From contig JAGPNK010000008.1 in NCBI GenBank assembly GCA_020746835.1, positions 1,364,001 to 1,428,000 of the forward strand: a stretch of DNA of 64,000 nt. The letters run 5' to 3'. The DNA is from Stachybotrys elegans (taxonomy: Eukaryota; Ascomycota; Sordariomycetes; Hypocreales; Stachybotryaceae). Of this stretch, positions 43,889-55,560 are shown piece by piece; positions within the stretch are counted from its first letter, which is position 1; each line of letters opens with the position of its first letter. The position numbers and the translations under genes are program-made. Below the pieces are notes generated by a model that was given only the letters and a program-made list of their open reading frames with translations, did no database searches and had not been told where the DNA came from.

Positions 43889-45428
43889 GGCTCTGCGCGT
43901 GTTATTTTGCTGGAGCAGCCGAGACAAAAACCCGGATGAATGCTAGACGGTGGAAGACTCCATGTGATTATGGAAGAAGCGCAGCCAGGTGTCGGCGATA
44001 GGGTTCGCCGCCTGTTATCAGAGTCTCTTCTGAGACGAAAAAGTTAGAATGGCATGACCCAGCCAATGATGGTTCGAGCAAAATCAGCGCAAAGGAATTT
44101 ACCACAACATGCCGTAGTGTGAGGGCGCAGAGCAAAGACAGACAAGACGAGGTAGAAAAGAAAATGGGAAGTGGCCGAAAGTAATGAGGAGAAAAAGCAA
44201 GAGATCGGCTGCCAAGCCAGCCATGCCAAGAGGAAGCCTAACGGCAGGGCCAAGCCATTGGAGGGCAGCACAGGAAACTTTTGCTTTCCTGCGCCCACAG
44301 GAATCCTGGGGGACGAGATATCGGTGGGCCAGCGTGTGCGTCCACTCGTCACTGCCAAGAGTCCACCTCTGGACCGATAGCCAATATTGGACCACTAATG
44401 CGAAATCCAAGCTGTGGCGGCCGGCAACCGCTTGTCCCTCGGCCTTGTCTGGTGGCGGGACAAGGGAAGCTCGGCTTACCCTACCCTCCTCTCGCACCTC
44501 GCCTGGAGGCATCACGTCACACACCATGAGAAGGGCATGGGTCTTATGCGCTCAATACCCTTACCCATTGGCCTGCCGAAGGCCAGAACGGGCTAAAGCT
44601 GAGTATGGATGTCTCGGCGCAGACTTGGCGAGTGGGGTGAAGATGGGGGGATGGGCCCGGCCACTTACTTTATTTGCTTGGATTGAGTCGTCTTGGATAG
44701 CTGGATGTTCGGCAGACAGGTGTGCGTGGGTAGGGATTACCCTTGCGTCTCTCACGTTAAAGTTCAACATCAGATGTTTGAGTGGTGTTATATGCTCCCA
44801 GGAAAAGAGTTGCGACTACTCTACATTCCTGTCATGCGAGGGCGGCGTGAATTGTTGCGGCCGATTGTTGCCATCTCAAGATTGACCAGGATAATGATGG
44901 AGGGATGACCATTCCAATTGTCTCGCCATTCTCCAGAAGATGTATCCGAGATCCTAACTGCAGAAGATACTACTCTGGAGGATAGGAGCACATCTGCTCG
45001 TTGCTCTTTTTTGTGGTCGCTTCAGCCATGCAGCTGGGGAACATGGCTGGCGGAATAGTTCTGCTATCTGGACATGAGTAGTTCATGAAGCCAAAATGCA
45101 TCAAGTTCTGGGCTGACATTCAATTGCCGCCTCTTCCTTCATAGTATTGGTTCGCTAGGTGCCCGACAATTTTACTACAATGACACGACTGTGAATGACA
45201 AGAGCATGTGGTTGATGGGTGACACCTGGATCAAGGACCAGCGGGTAGCAGTGCATAATTTCCCGTCTCCTACACGGTCTCCATCCCCCTTGTCACCTAC
45301 AAACTTCCGTGACTTGCATAACGTCGACTCAACGTATTGCCTTGTACCCAACTCGGCCCCGGTCCATAAATAGAAAGATGACGGTTTCTAGTTCCTAGAC
45401 TTGTTGATATTGTCTGGTTCGACACGTA
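43889..45428. other. intergenic, no gene seen
   Basis: About 1.5 kb containing the ENA promoter and the region preceding the broken MFS gene. A 233-codon frame at 44184-44885 (plus) has no protein-like pattern. Confidence 0.4.
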
Positions 45429-47354
45429 AAAGATTAATTCCAACCGTGGCCACGCCATATTGAAGCCCTCGCCACATTGCTGCCAAAACGCAAAGCTCCC
45501 TATTGGCCGCTGTTATTTGACTACGGATGGGTGGATGAACATATCCTCAACTATCCATTCCCCGGCTCGGGAACGCTAGAGGATCCATATACCGTCGGAT
45601 GGACCAAGAACGACCCCAGAGACCCAATGCAGTTCAGCCAGGCGGCGCGATGGGGTTGGACAGCCCTCATCTCATTGGCGACGTTTGCAGTTGCTCTAGC
45701 TACGAGTGCGTATACAGCCCCTTCGACACAAGTCATGGCCCTCTTTTCCGTCAGCGAGCTGGTCTTTGAGCTCGGGCTGTCGGCTTTCATCCTCGGGTGA
45801 GTGCTGAAGCTCCAGCATATATGGCCTATGTCGCTAATCTTTGCTGCTGCTCACTTTCTAGATTTGCAGTCGGCCCAGTTGTATGGGGTCCGTTGAGCGA
45901 GCTACACGGTCGGCGAAGCATTTTCCTCTCTACGGTAAGCTGGCATACTCTATGACGTCCTAACCATCGTACACTGACACATTGTAGTACTTTGCCTTTA
46001 CCCTTCTCACGGCGGGTTGTGCTTTGGCCCCTAATATGGAAGGTCTGATCATCATGCGGTTCCTCGCAGGCGCCTTCGGCTCGTCGCCACTAACAATTGC
46101 TGGAGGGATCCTGGCCGACATTTGGCCCAACCAAGAGCGAGGTCTGGCTATGATCTTCTTCTCTTCCGCACCGCTCTTCGGTCCAGCCCTTGGTCCGATT
46201 ATCGGTGGGTTTCTCGGACAAGAAGGGGGCTGGAAATGGGTTCAGGGATTGCTGTGAGTCAACGCCCATTTTCACCACCTTCTCACCGTGATCTGAGGGC
46301 ATGTGTCTGACAAAGTCCGATGGAACCTAGGGCAGTCCTTGGCGGCGTCTGCTGTTTGGCTATAACGATCCTACTTCCTGAAACTTTTGCCCTCGTACTA
46401 CCCGCCCGACGAGCAGAGAGTCTAACCCAATCCAAAGGGCGTGTCTACGTATCCAGGCTTGCCAAGGGGGGGCAGGAGAAAGCTCTCCTGGCCAAGATTA
46501 GGGGCGCTTTATTTCCGCCATGGGTTCTGCTCGCATATGAGCCCATTGTCCTGTTATTGACCATTTACATGGCGATTCTGTATGGCACGGTAAGTTAATT
46601 CCCTCACGTTTCATGAAACTATGTCAATGCTTATGGATCGAGTAGCTGTATCTCTTCTTTGCTGCGTTTCCCATAGTATATCAGGAGCACCGAGGTTGGA
46701 GCCAGAGCATTGGTGGCCTGTCATTCCTCGGCCTTGCAATAGGAATTGCCACCGACATCATAGTCGCCATGCAGATAACGATTCGCTCAACGCATCGCAG
46801 CAAACCAGATGATGAGCGTACTTGAAGACCTGAGGTCAGACTGCCAATGTCCCTTATAGGCTGCGTTGCCATATCCATAGGCCTCTTCTGGTTTGCCTGG
46901 ACGAACAGCCCTTCTCTACACTGGCTCATCTCCATTGCTGCCCAGGTGCCGTTCGGATTTGGCTTCGTTCTCGTCTACATTTCCATCCAGAACTACCTGG
47001 TGGACGCCTACACAATCTACTCAGCTAGTGTTCTTGCTGCCAATGCCATGTTAAGGTCCATATTCGGCGCAGCATTCCCTCTCTTTACTAGTGGAAGTTG
47101 ACGTCCCTGCTCCATGGAATATCATGCGGCTTAATAAGACATGTACTTCTTTTTTATATCTGCTAACGACAAGAAATACCTAGCATATATATCACAGCCT
47201 CGGGATCCATTGGGCAAGCTGCATTCCGGCTTTTCTGGCTCTTGCATGTCTGCCATTCCCGTTCCTCTTCTATCACTATGGTGAGCGCATACGACAGAAG
47301 TGTCGCTTTGCGGCAGAGGTGGTTATGTACTCACAACAGCTGAGAGACCATTGA
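45429..47354 (+). pseudogene. broken MFS transporter gene
   Basis: Spliced exons reconstruct an almost complete DHA1-type MFS transporter: from about 45429 to 45796, 45862-45934, 45988-46253, 46331-46589 and 46646 onward, each with GT-AG introns, and recognisable blocks KAPYWPLLFDYGWVDEHIL, VVWGPLSELHGRRSIF and LRSIFGAAFPLF. Three lesions are visible: no ATG in the first open stretch; an in-frame TGA at 46823-46825, before the conserved PEVRLPMSLIG; and a conserved C-terminal block ([20 protein letters not shown], about 47196-47255) in a frame no splice can reach from the preceding exon. The TGA could come from CGA by C-to-T, as RIP does. The intron signals and most codons are intact, so the loss is recent. 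A rescued model would need all three resolved. Confidence 0.7.
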
Positions 47355-47546
47355 GGTCCATTCAACTTGGCGCATTGATAGGGGCAGTGCAGGCGGGCGT
47401 CTTGTCAGCCTTCCGCCACTCCATGGAAACCACCATGACACAGAGTTAGGACCAAAAAGAGCATCCCTCCATGAGTGCTTATTGCTATGTTCATACGATC
47501 CTCTTGATTTGTAGAATTGATGGCTTTATAGATGGACCCGGAACCC

Positions 47547-49692
47547 TTATTGAATCTTGAGCTTCCAACCCTGACCTCCATGATAAAGTTCCGCAGCCGT
47601 CTTTCGGTCAACTGAGGACGAAATTCCACCTGTCTTCACAGAATCTTCTGCCTCGCCAATGTGTAGGGCAAATAGTTCTGCCATGTTGGAACTTTTTACA
47701 ATATCCACTCCCATCCGCTCCGTATTGATGATTACCGAGACAAGGAAGACAACCGTCAGCACGAGTTGCACAGCCAGGAAAGTTAACCATTCCCATCGTA
47801 CCCGGAGTATTGTTACTGGGAAAAAGGCCTCGCCCTGAATCTGCTGCCTACCGGTGCTTCTCATGCTGAAGCGCGTGTCAGTTCTGGAGATACGAGCATC
47901 TGCTTAAGCGACTTACTATGCAGTCATACTATCCGCAATATTCCCTGTAAGACCCAGAATGTTTCGCCACATTCTTTCATCAGACTCCATTACAGGCGTT
48001 TGCCGATCAACTCCATCGTAGAGATTTATGCCTATTTGTCTCAGAAAGGGCGAGGCACGATCAATACTGTAGGTCGATGACCATCCGCCTGCAAAGTCTC
48101 GTCGGAAAACCTCGTCGAGCATGGAATAATCCCAGACGTCGTGAATATCGAAGAGCTCCTCATCGCGTTCGCCGACCAGGGAGTAGTGAGGGCCGGTCTC
48201 GTTGTAGGTGGTATTGAGAAGACTCACTTTGGACGCCACAAGAGTTGTTTGGGGTGCGCCGTCGTGGTAGGTAATATTGTAGGTATTAACACAGAAGTGA
48301 AAGAGGATCTCGACTGCTCTGAACTTGCGGTCAGTATCGGTGTTGTAGTTATTGAAAACCATGAAGAATTGCGAAAAGTGGCTCGTATAAGATCCGGATT
48401 GCTCCAACTGCCTAGGGACGGTCTTATGATCGGGTAGTTGGACGCGAGGAAGGCGGCTCGGTCCTCATCTGTCATGTTGGGTGACATATCAGAAAAGTCC
48501 GGGGCAGGTGGCTCTGGCGACGTCATAGTCATCATCTCTCTGCCAATGTCTTCAAGAGTCATGTAACCCAAGTTGTCGGGAAGCGCGACTAGCCAGTCGC
48601 TATCTATCTCGTCTTCAATCCATTCAAGGTGTTCAGTCACATTCGCAATAGTGGTGCACACTGCGAGCGACCTGTACTCTGGCCACGAGCAGTGCGATGA
48701 TGGACAGCGAGGCTCTGGCATTGGCCAGGGCTCGCTGACTGGATTCAGGGCGGCTTGGGAAGCAGCTCTCACAATATCATTGCCGATGTCACGCTCTAAC
48801 AAGTTAGTTGCAGTCTTTCGAAACGTCCATACGTCTGCCCACCTGCTTGTTGGTTGAGTGTCCTGTCAGGGTATTGCGGTGCTGCTCTTACAACCGCACC
48901 GTCGTGTGGCCGACCTGCAAGTTCATTGGAATAAGAAACTGCAGATTGAGTGATGAAGGATGTGCCTAATCCAGTCACCAGCACAAGAGCCGCCGGCGTG
49001 ACAAATGCCCCGATTCTTAACATCTGTGTTAGTTCCACGTCTGCATCTAAGCTCGGGGCAAAGGTGATGCGGTACCTGCCACGCAGACTCCCAAGAAGAT
49101 GGACCGATCCCCATGGCCCTCGGCTGGCCTGATCAAAGAGATACAGGTCTCTGAGTGGCCTCTGTTGCCCGACGAAGTAGTTCCATTTTAGCTGCGAAAT
49201 GCCTTCCGTCACGGGCACAACGGATGCAGCACGGCACAAGGTAGCGAAAGCAGCAACCAGCGTGTTGAGAGTGAGGCCAAGAGGCCACTGGGGTATCGAG
49301 CGCCCGTCATATTGGTGCAAAATAGTGATCAAGGCGATGAAGAGAAGGACAGACGTGAGGCACCACAATACCTCAGGAAGCCATGCCTTGATTGCTGCAG
49401 CCACAGAGCGCTTGGGCTGCCCAGCTCTGCCTGGGTCCGAAACCAGACGATAGATTGACGCGCCCTTAGCAGTCTCGGGAGCATGGCTGGATCCATCATC
49501 GTAAGGGCAAGTAGAGTGGGCACTCTGGGTCTCGTCTGCGCCATGCGGCACGAGATGTTGCTGTTCGCTTGCTCGTCCATGGCTGGTTACAGGCCGTGGT
49601 GATGCGGGATCGGTAAGAGAAGGCAGCATGCTTGCTGTTGCACCACTATTCCGCCGCAAGCCATGATGAAAGCCATCTTCGTCCCGCGTCAT
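47547..49692 (-). CDS. DUF3176 family membrane protein, exon junction uncertain
   Basis: Start ATG at 49692. Exon 1 is 49692-48843; exon 2 begins at 48795; the last two junctions are 47917 (donor) and 47865 (acceptor, creating Tyr), with the stop at 47547. The N-terminal region has a helix pair (SVAAAIKAWLPEVLWCLTSV, LNTLVAAFATLCRAA) and the KWNYF motif of the DUF3176 family; the last exon encodes another helix (WEWLTFLAVQLVLTVVFLV). The long outside loop has several N-x-S/T sites and FFMVFNNYN, FHFCVNTYN blocks. Between about 48490 and 48407 the frame shifts: either a very small intron of about 32 nt, or a frameshift. It is an unknown integral membrane protein, possibly at the plasma membrane. 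Confidence 0.75.
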
Positions 49693-50010
49693 GATGTGGA
49701 TTTGGTGGATGAATGCGCTGAAATGAGAGAATGGGTAGCAGTGACATTCGAAGGATTTTAAGCGCCCACTGCGACCTCTCCTTGCCAGGATTCATTTTCT
49801 GCACCTAAAAATAAACTGAAACCTCACTAACTTGCTTCAACGTTATGAACCAGGATGAACAGAAGCGTTACGGGTCTTCAATTCGCCTGTTGATTAATGT
49901 GCTGCAAAAAGTATCGAGGTGTGTCTAGTCTAGAATTACAACTCCATTGACTGCTGTGATAATCCGGGTCTATGATCTCAAACCGTCTCTGTGCTCTTAC
50001 ATCACCATGC
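49693..50010. other. gap between DUF3176 and TAP-type hydrolase genes
   Basis: 318 bp of upstream sequence and 3' flank; nothing else seen. Confidence 0.4.
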
Positions 50011-51884
50011 TCACGGGAGCGTGGCATTTGAAGCGAGCATCTGAATAACCTCTGGCCAACCATCTGAACCAGAAAATAGAGGAACAGCGCCTTCGCAGAC
50101 GGTGCCGGCAGGAGGTAGCTCACCGCTTGCAAAGTAAGCCCGAATGGCCAGAGCAGTGCACAGGGAGCCCTGGACTAGGGAAGTGTGCTGAACTCCAGTT
50201 AGTAAAGACGTGGTTCGGAAAGTATAAGAGGATCTCACCCCGTAGCTATTCTGCTCCAGAAGAACACTTCCCTCGAACGTCTCGCTGACGTTTCGAGCAT
50301 TGATGAGCGATGTTGCAGGGTCGAATCGGTTGTTGACAATCAGAATAGGGTTCCGTATCCCCTCGGAGCTGAAAACGCCATCAAAGACAGGTTGGGCAGG
50401 AAGCTGCCACTGTGCACAATACGCGAGGACCTGGTCGGCGCTGTCGCCAAAATAACTCAACTCCTGACGGGCCTCAAAGATGGGGACCACCTCCTCAAGA
50501 GGCTGGTTTCCACGGATGACATCACCGCACTTGATTCCGAACTGAGATTCGTCCCCGCCACTGCCAGCCATCTGCGTCAGACTTAGGATCCCTTCGATGA
50601 GATCTCCAGCATCCGGGGGCACTGCACCAGTGAGCTGTAAGGTCATGATCATGTCGAGCATGTCAGCCATGTCTGGCCAGAGCCGCGGGAAGTTCAGTTG
50701 GCTCAGGATGTACGTCTTGGCAAAGCTGTAGTCGATCAAGATTCCTCCACCGACAACGGAAGGGTCTGCGAGAGGAATGGGGTTTTCTTTCAGCCGGTCC
50801 AAGAAGTCGAAGACGGACTGCTCGAGCTGCTCGGCGGTGTTGTTCCTTGCCAACGGGCACTCCTGGGGGGCATTCACGCAGCCCGTGCAGAAACCGCGGA
50901 ATGTATCATCAATAGATGCCATGAAGCTCACTTCGCTGCTCAATGTGTTAGTGATGCCTAACATGTGTTGACGTGAGTTGCTCATATGTTTCTTACATGT
51001 TTTGATAGTAATCAAAAGGGTTAACCACACCGTCCAAAAGCATCTTGTCAATCTTTTCGGGAAACAGTGCAGCGAGAGTTTCACCAAGCAAGGTACCATA
51101 CGACATGCCTGACGCTGGTCAGTAGAGGTGCTTTAATGGGGCATGTTGACACTCACCCCAGAATCGAAGCATCTGATCCTCCTCCAACAGTTCCGCAACA
51201 CGTACGGTATCGGTAGCGCTAGAAACGGTTCCCACAAACCTGCCGGTCTCGTTCTGCGTCATACCGCAGTTCTGGGCAAGGAGAGAAGCTCGAGCCCAGA
51301 GTGCTCCAGTAGCCACATCTGACGCGTTTCCGGCGATAGGCTCTGTGCCAAATCTGCGTGAAACAGGGTCTTCGTAGCAGGAGAAGGTGATGGTATCGTT
51401 GGTTCCACTGTAGATGGGTTCGTAAGTTGGATTTGAATGAGTCGAGGGCATCAATTACCGTGGTATGACGTTGATGAGATCATGGTTGTTACCTGTAGCG
51501 CTGCACGGATCTTGTGAGTATATAGTCCGTCTTGCATTGTGCAAACACTTACGCTTGGAGCCTGGGCAGGAACTCTGCAAACTCCGTGATGCCTGCAGCA
51601 CCAGGACCACCAAAGTTCAAGTAAATGCCGGCTTTGCTTGGCTGGATGGGTGCCGGGATGCGGACGATGCTGATGTCGATCTTGTCTTGTGCCGTTACGT
51701 TGGAGTAGTCTAGCGGCACCAAGAGTTTACCACAGTCTGCTGGCTGGTCGCCATTGATAACACAGGGCTCCCATCGAATACTATCGTTTGGGAGGGAGCA
51801 GTTATTGCCATCGGCCTGTCTTGCGTTGACTCGTGCGGCAAGAAACAGCGGAGTGAGGGTTGGGAGAACAGTTGAAAGATGCAT
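50011..51884 (-). CDS. secreted alpha/beta hydrolase of the TAP type (tripeptidyl aminopeptidase-like)
   Basis: Six exons, 51884-51553, 51500-51459, 51407-51157, 51108-50997, 50938-50239 and 50187-50011; 537 residues. Exon 2 is only 42 nt and was found by matching the family junction (GNNHDLINVIPRGTND). A signal peptide occupies about residues 1-22. The nucleophile elbow GMSYGT is encoded just past an intron, LNFGGPGAAG is the oxyanion-hole region, and the TAP-like C-terminal domain (ILIVNNRFDPATSLINAR for the acid, H in TSLVQGS for the His) completes the triad. These enzymes release tripeptides or cleave aminoacyl substrates outside the cell. The minus-strand TATA-like sequence at about 51973-51984 is at a suitable distance. 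Confidence 0.88.
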
Positions 51885-52837
51885 TTTCTGAGAAGTCAGC
51901 CTGCTAAGTGAATCGAGGGTGTCGGTGAAGAGCTGAAGAAATAGGAATGGGAATGGGAGTTGGAAGTTCTTGATTTATTTATACACATCTTCTGATTCCA
52001 TATTCCTGAGCCTGTAGCGCCGCATACTGCCTGATGCAGCATCCGGGTCGCGTTTTCCCATCTTACAGTATGTCAGCTAGAGCTATAAACAGAAGCGACT
52101 CATCAGACACGCAATTCGAAGAGTGCTGCTGATCGTAATAGAGGCCCTTCCTATTGCGGGCAGTTGCAGCGCTGACTAGATACTAGGAACCTGGTTCTTC
52201 TACGGCCCCGAAATGGAATCGGTTGGCTTGTTTAGCCAATGAAAGACAGGTGTGCCGCAAACTGCGTCATTCCCAAAGCTTGGCACAGCCCTGTGACGAC
52301 AACCCTGTGCCTGCAGCAGCTCGACACATGTCTTCGTCTATTTTGAAAGACCGCATTGCCTATCACCATCAGTGTATCCCTTTCTGTGTGTGTATGATAG
52401 AGGAATCGTAATCAAGCAGTCAACAAAATGATACAAATTTGTCTTAAGCGAATTCTTCCAGTTTAAGCAGGACATCGGATTTACCGATCAAGGATATACA
52501 GAAGTGATATTTTTCTCGTCTCCTCTTTCGTCCGTGTTATACTCGAGTAAGACGCCTCAACGATGGCTGCTCTGTGCTTGATCAGTATGAATCCTATTCA
52601 CTTTGTTCATGGCCCCGTAGACACTACGAATCGAGCAGGATATTTCATGTAGCATACAAATTTAGGGCCAAAGACTAAGCAACCGAGTCGACTTGTCAGA
52701 AAACATTTGACTTGGCACGCAAGCTTGCTCAAAGTATCATGTCAAGTGAATCTATAAAAAATTGCACATTCTAGATAAACACACATTGTCCAAGGGTATC
52801 ATCCATCTATAGAAATCGCCATGTCGAGCCAACCCCT
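51885..52837. other. intergenic, no gene seen
   Basis: Contains the hydrolase promoter and the 3' flank of the next gene. Open frames are short and unremarkable. Confidence 0.4.
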
Positions 52838-53716
52838 CTAAACCAGCATCGCCATCAGCATGCTTGCTGCGACCAGTCCACTCCAAGCAAAACCCTTGCT
52901 CAACTGTGATGCAGCACTTTCGATAACGTCCTCGAGATCCCGGCTTCCATCACGCGCCTCAGGCCTCATGCATCTCATCAGACCCGGCACTCGGTCTTCC
53001 GAGTTTTCATAACCCCAAATGCCCAGGCTAATGGCCCAGACCTTGCTGATCATGTCGTCGTACAGCTCAAGGTCGCCGGGCCGGAGCACGTTAACGTCGA
53101 GCTGCTCGGTCGTTGGGATCACAGAGTTGCCAAGTGTGATGATCGTTGCGTCATTCGTCAACTCCCCACTGCACGCCTCTGGAAAGGGACTGCTGCACAG
53201 CTCGCCCGAGTCGGTCAGGTTTCTCATGCTTGTGAGGCATTCATCGGACAGAACAGTTCCGCAAGCGGTGTCGACATCACTGTCGGGGTCGTAGTCTATA
53301 AGGTGGACATAGCCGCATAGCCTCCAGGCGCCATCTTCAAACCCGGTTGGCCAACTCTCATCGGTCTGGTTGCGGATAGGTCGCGGCGCTTCGTAGCGCA
53401 ACTCGGCTCCTGTTATAGAATCGTAATGAGAATCGGAGGGTGTGTAATTCCCGACAACGGAGAGCGACAGAGTCCACTCATCCAGCGGCGAACCAGGATA
53501 GGGCTGGGTGGTGTTGTATCCAGTCACATTGTGCGCAACGGCCGTTGCATTCGGACGACGTATAGCTTCATTCCAGATTTCGATTGGAATGTCGTAGACT
53601 TGCTCATCAGGGAATCGATAGTGGTGTCCCAAAACCCGTTGTTGAGCGCGGGTGGTGGCGATAAGTGCCGACAGAAGGAGGGTCGAAGTTGTGGTGAGCT
53701 GAGGGATGGTAACCAT
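52838..53716 (-). CDS. secreted glycoprotein of unknown function, probable GPI anchor
   Basis: Single exon, 292 residues. A signal peptide ends near residue 24 (ATTRAQQ). Six or more N-x-S/T sites and cysteine pairs (DTACGTVLSDEC and ELCSSPFPEAC) occur in the body; the C-terminus (SKGFAWSGLVAASMLMAMLV) is hydrophobic, as in GPI signals. I do not recognise a family. The position, between a secreted hydrolase and a small secreted protein near the AT-rich block, fits a surface or host-interaction role, but this is inferred only. Confidence 0.75.
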   Translation of the reverse strand: MVTIPQLTTTSTLLLSALIATTRAQQRVLGHHYRFPDEQVYDIPIEIWNEAIRRPNATAVAHNVTGYNTTQPYPGSPLDEWTLSLSVVGNYTPSDSHYDSITGAELRYEAPRPIRNQTDESWPTGFEDGAWRLCGYVHLIDYDPDSDVDTACGTVLSDECLTSMRNLTDSGELCSSPFPEACSGELTNDATIITLGNSVIPTTEQLDVNVLRPGDLELYDDMISKVWAISLGIWGYENSEDRVPGLMRCMRPEARDGSRDLEDVIESAASQLSKGFAWSGLVAASMLMAMLV

Positions 53717-54399
53717 TGTGATGTTGATGCTAGGGGCTGTAGGAGAAAGAGAAGGTTTGATGGTATTCTGAGTGTTGAGAGAAAGAACAACAGCCCAAGA
53801 AGGCAGTATTTGTACGTGGTTGACTTGAGTCTAGATTCTGCCAAGCATCGTGGGATTATCAGGCGGATATCCAACACTGCCCCTGGCCTGCCAAGACTAT
53901 TGGTACTTTGGAATGTGTCCGACAAGCAGCATCTGGTGCAAAGTAAAGAGATAGCAATCGCGAGAATTCTCCAAAGCTCCAGGAAACTCACAAGGGTCTT
54001 TTGCTATTTGTCTTCTTTCTGCCATCTCACAAGCTTTACAGCGCAGTAGGAAATCACTCTCTGTGTGGATATGGAGAAATCTAGCCACAGGCGGTAAGGG
54101 TACTGGATTTTAGTGGAGTTGACGATATTTACTCAGCCTCGGCTGCGCCTTGGTATGCGCTGGATAACTGCCCCGGTTCACGTTGGGGGCCTAAGCACTA
54201 ACATCTATTCATTTCATGTGCCCGAAAGCTTGGCGTATTTCTTCCAAATTGGGTCGATTGACCGAAGAATAATTAGATAATTCGGGTCAACAGAAAGTTT
54301 CTGCTGGTATTGCAGTACTTATGATGATGAAAAGGCTTTACAGCTCTGGCTCTGGCCACTGGGTAAATCTGACGACCCTTCATTGTCTGGGCCGGACCT
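53717..54399. other. intergenic, no gene seen
   Basis: Promoter of the GPI protein gene and 3' flank of the small secreted gene. Long frames in this interval are antisense or unsupported. Confidence 0.4.
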
Positions 54400-54861
54400 C
54401 TAGGCGTCAAAGATGTTGCTAATACCGAAACTGCTCGTACCCATCCACCTCTCCGTGCCGTTGTTCAGAACCAAAACATCTCGCCGAAAAACAGAAACAC
54501 CGAGTTGAGATGGGGTGTAAATCAGCAGAGATGGAAAAGTCGTAGAGTCCTCTGTCGCCGGGTTGAAGCTGAACGAAAGACCGGGAGAGTCGCATGGGAG
54601 ACGCGTCATGGTGGGCACGCCGCCATCGGCTTCTGCTGGGACTGTGGCGCTGCACAGGTAGTAGATGTTGGGGTCGAGATTATCGGCAGCTGTCGTCCGG
54701 AAGGTGATGCTTGCTTCACCGGTCGACGCGCTGCTGTACAGATCGAAATCCGTGACGCCCCAGGTGACGGTAGGAGAACCACCACCTTGTGGGGTAGGCA
54801 CAGCTGTGGCGAGTCCAAAGGCAAGGCTCATAGCCGCAAAGGAGAAGGTCATGTACTTCAT
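54400..54861 (-). CDS. small secreted protein of unknown family
   Basis: Single exon, 153 residues from ATG 54861; the open frame extends further up but the upstream part lacks a signal-peptide context. A signal peptide ends near ATAVP (residue ~21). Two cysteines (in YYLCSATV and LPCDSP) probably pair. The sequence is Ser/Thr/Pro-rich and beta-like (TVTWGVTDFDLYSSAST). A TATA-like box on the minus strand at 54994-55002 supports the start. It is the last gene before the AT-rich block and a candidate effector by size, secretion and location only. Confidence 0.75.
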   Translation of the reverse strand: MKYMTFSFAAMSLAFGLATAVPTPQGGGSPTVTWGVTDFDLYSSASTGEASITFRTTAADNLDPNIYYLCSATVPAEADGGVPTMTRLPCDSPGLSFSFNPATEDSTTFPSLLIYTPSQLGVSVFRRDVLVLNNGTERWMGTSSFGISNIFDA

Positions 54862-55560
54862 CGTCGTTGTTTTATAATCCAAGATCTGGGTACAAGAAAT
54901 GATGTGAAAGAGTGTAAGAAGATGTTGAAGGATGGTATTGGGTTCTGATTTGTTATTTCTCTTCAGATTCAACATCGGAGTGTGGAATTTGGGTCATTTA
55001 TACTCACTTTGCACACATATGGGTATACTAAATATTGCAGCCTCTTCCCGTCGGTCACCTGCTCAAGTAGCAGGATACGGTAAGCAGCATGTCATGTACG
55101 AGACACCAAAGTACTATCCGTGCATGCCAAGGCCTAATACGAGATGGACATGGGAAATGCGTCAACCATGGTTGGTCATTGGACTGGTTCTTTTTTCTTA
55201 TATCAGCTTGATCGACAGACCAAAGATTTTAGACATCCCCTCCCATAAAATATCTGACGTCACTAAATGCCCATCTAGGCTCGATCGACAGAGGTAGTGA
55301 GTGAGGACAGTCCGATTTTCTCGTGTTCACATCTCCCGCTTGAAATATGACCATTACTGCGCCGCCCAAATTATTTATAAACAGAGAGTGCTCAGATTCC
55401 CGCCCCCAAATTAGGCCGTAACCGCCTGCGCATCGCGAGGCATGTATTGTCCCTAATAGTTAATCAGACCAGGAATCACCTGACAGGACTTGTTCGGCCT
55501 TTTCCTTTTCCGCATATATTAAATACAGGCGAGAACTACAATGTTACAGGCATAAGTAGG
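54862..55560. other. transition interval to the AT-rich block
   Basis: Promoter of the small secreted gene, then ordinary base composition up to about 55560. A 121-codon plus frame at 54932-55297 has no protein-like features. There is no target-site duplication or telomere repeat that I can see at the boundary. Confidence 0.4.

Noticed and set aside
44184..44885. 233-codon plus frame upstream of ENA
   Set aside because: No homology features; typical long random frame in GC-rich promoter DNA.
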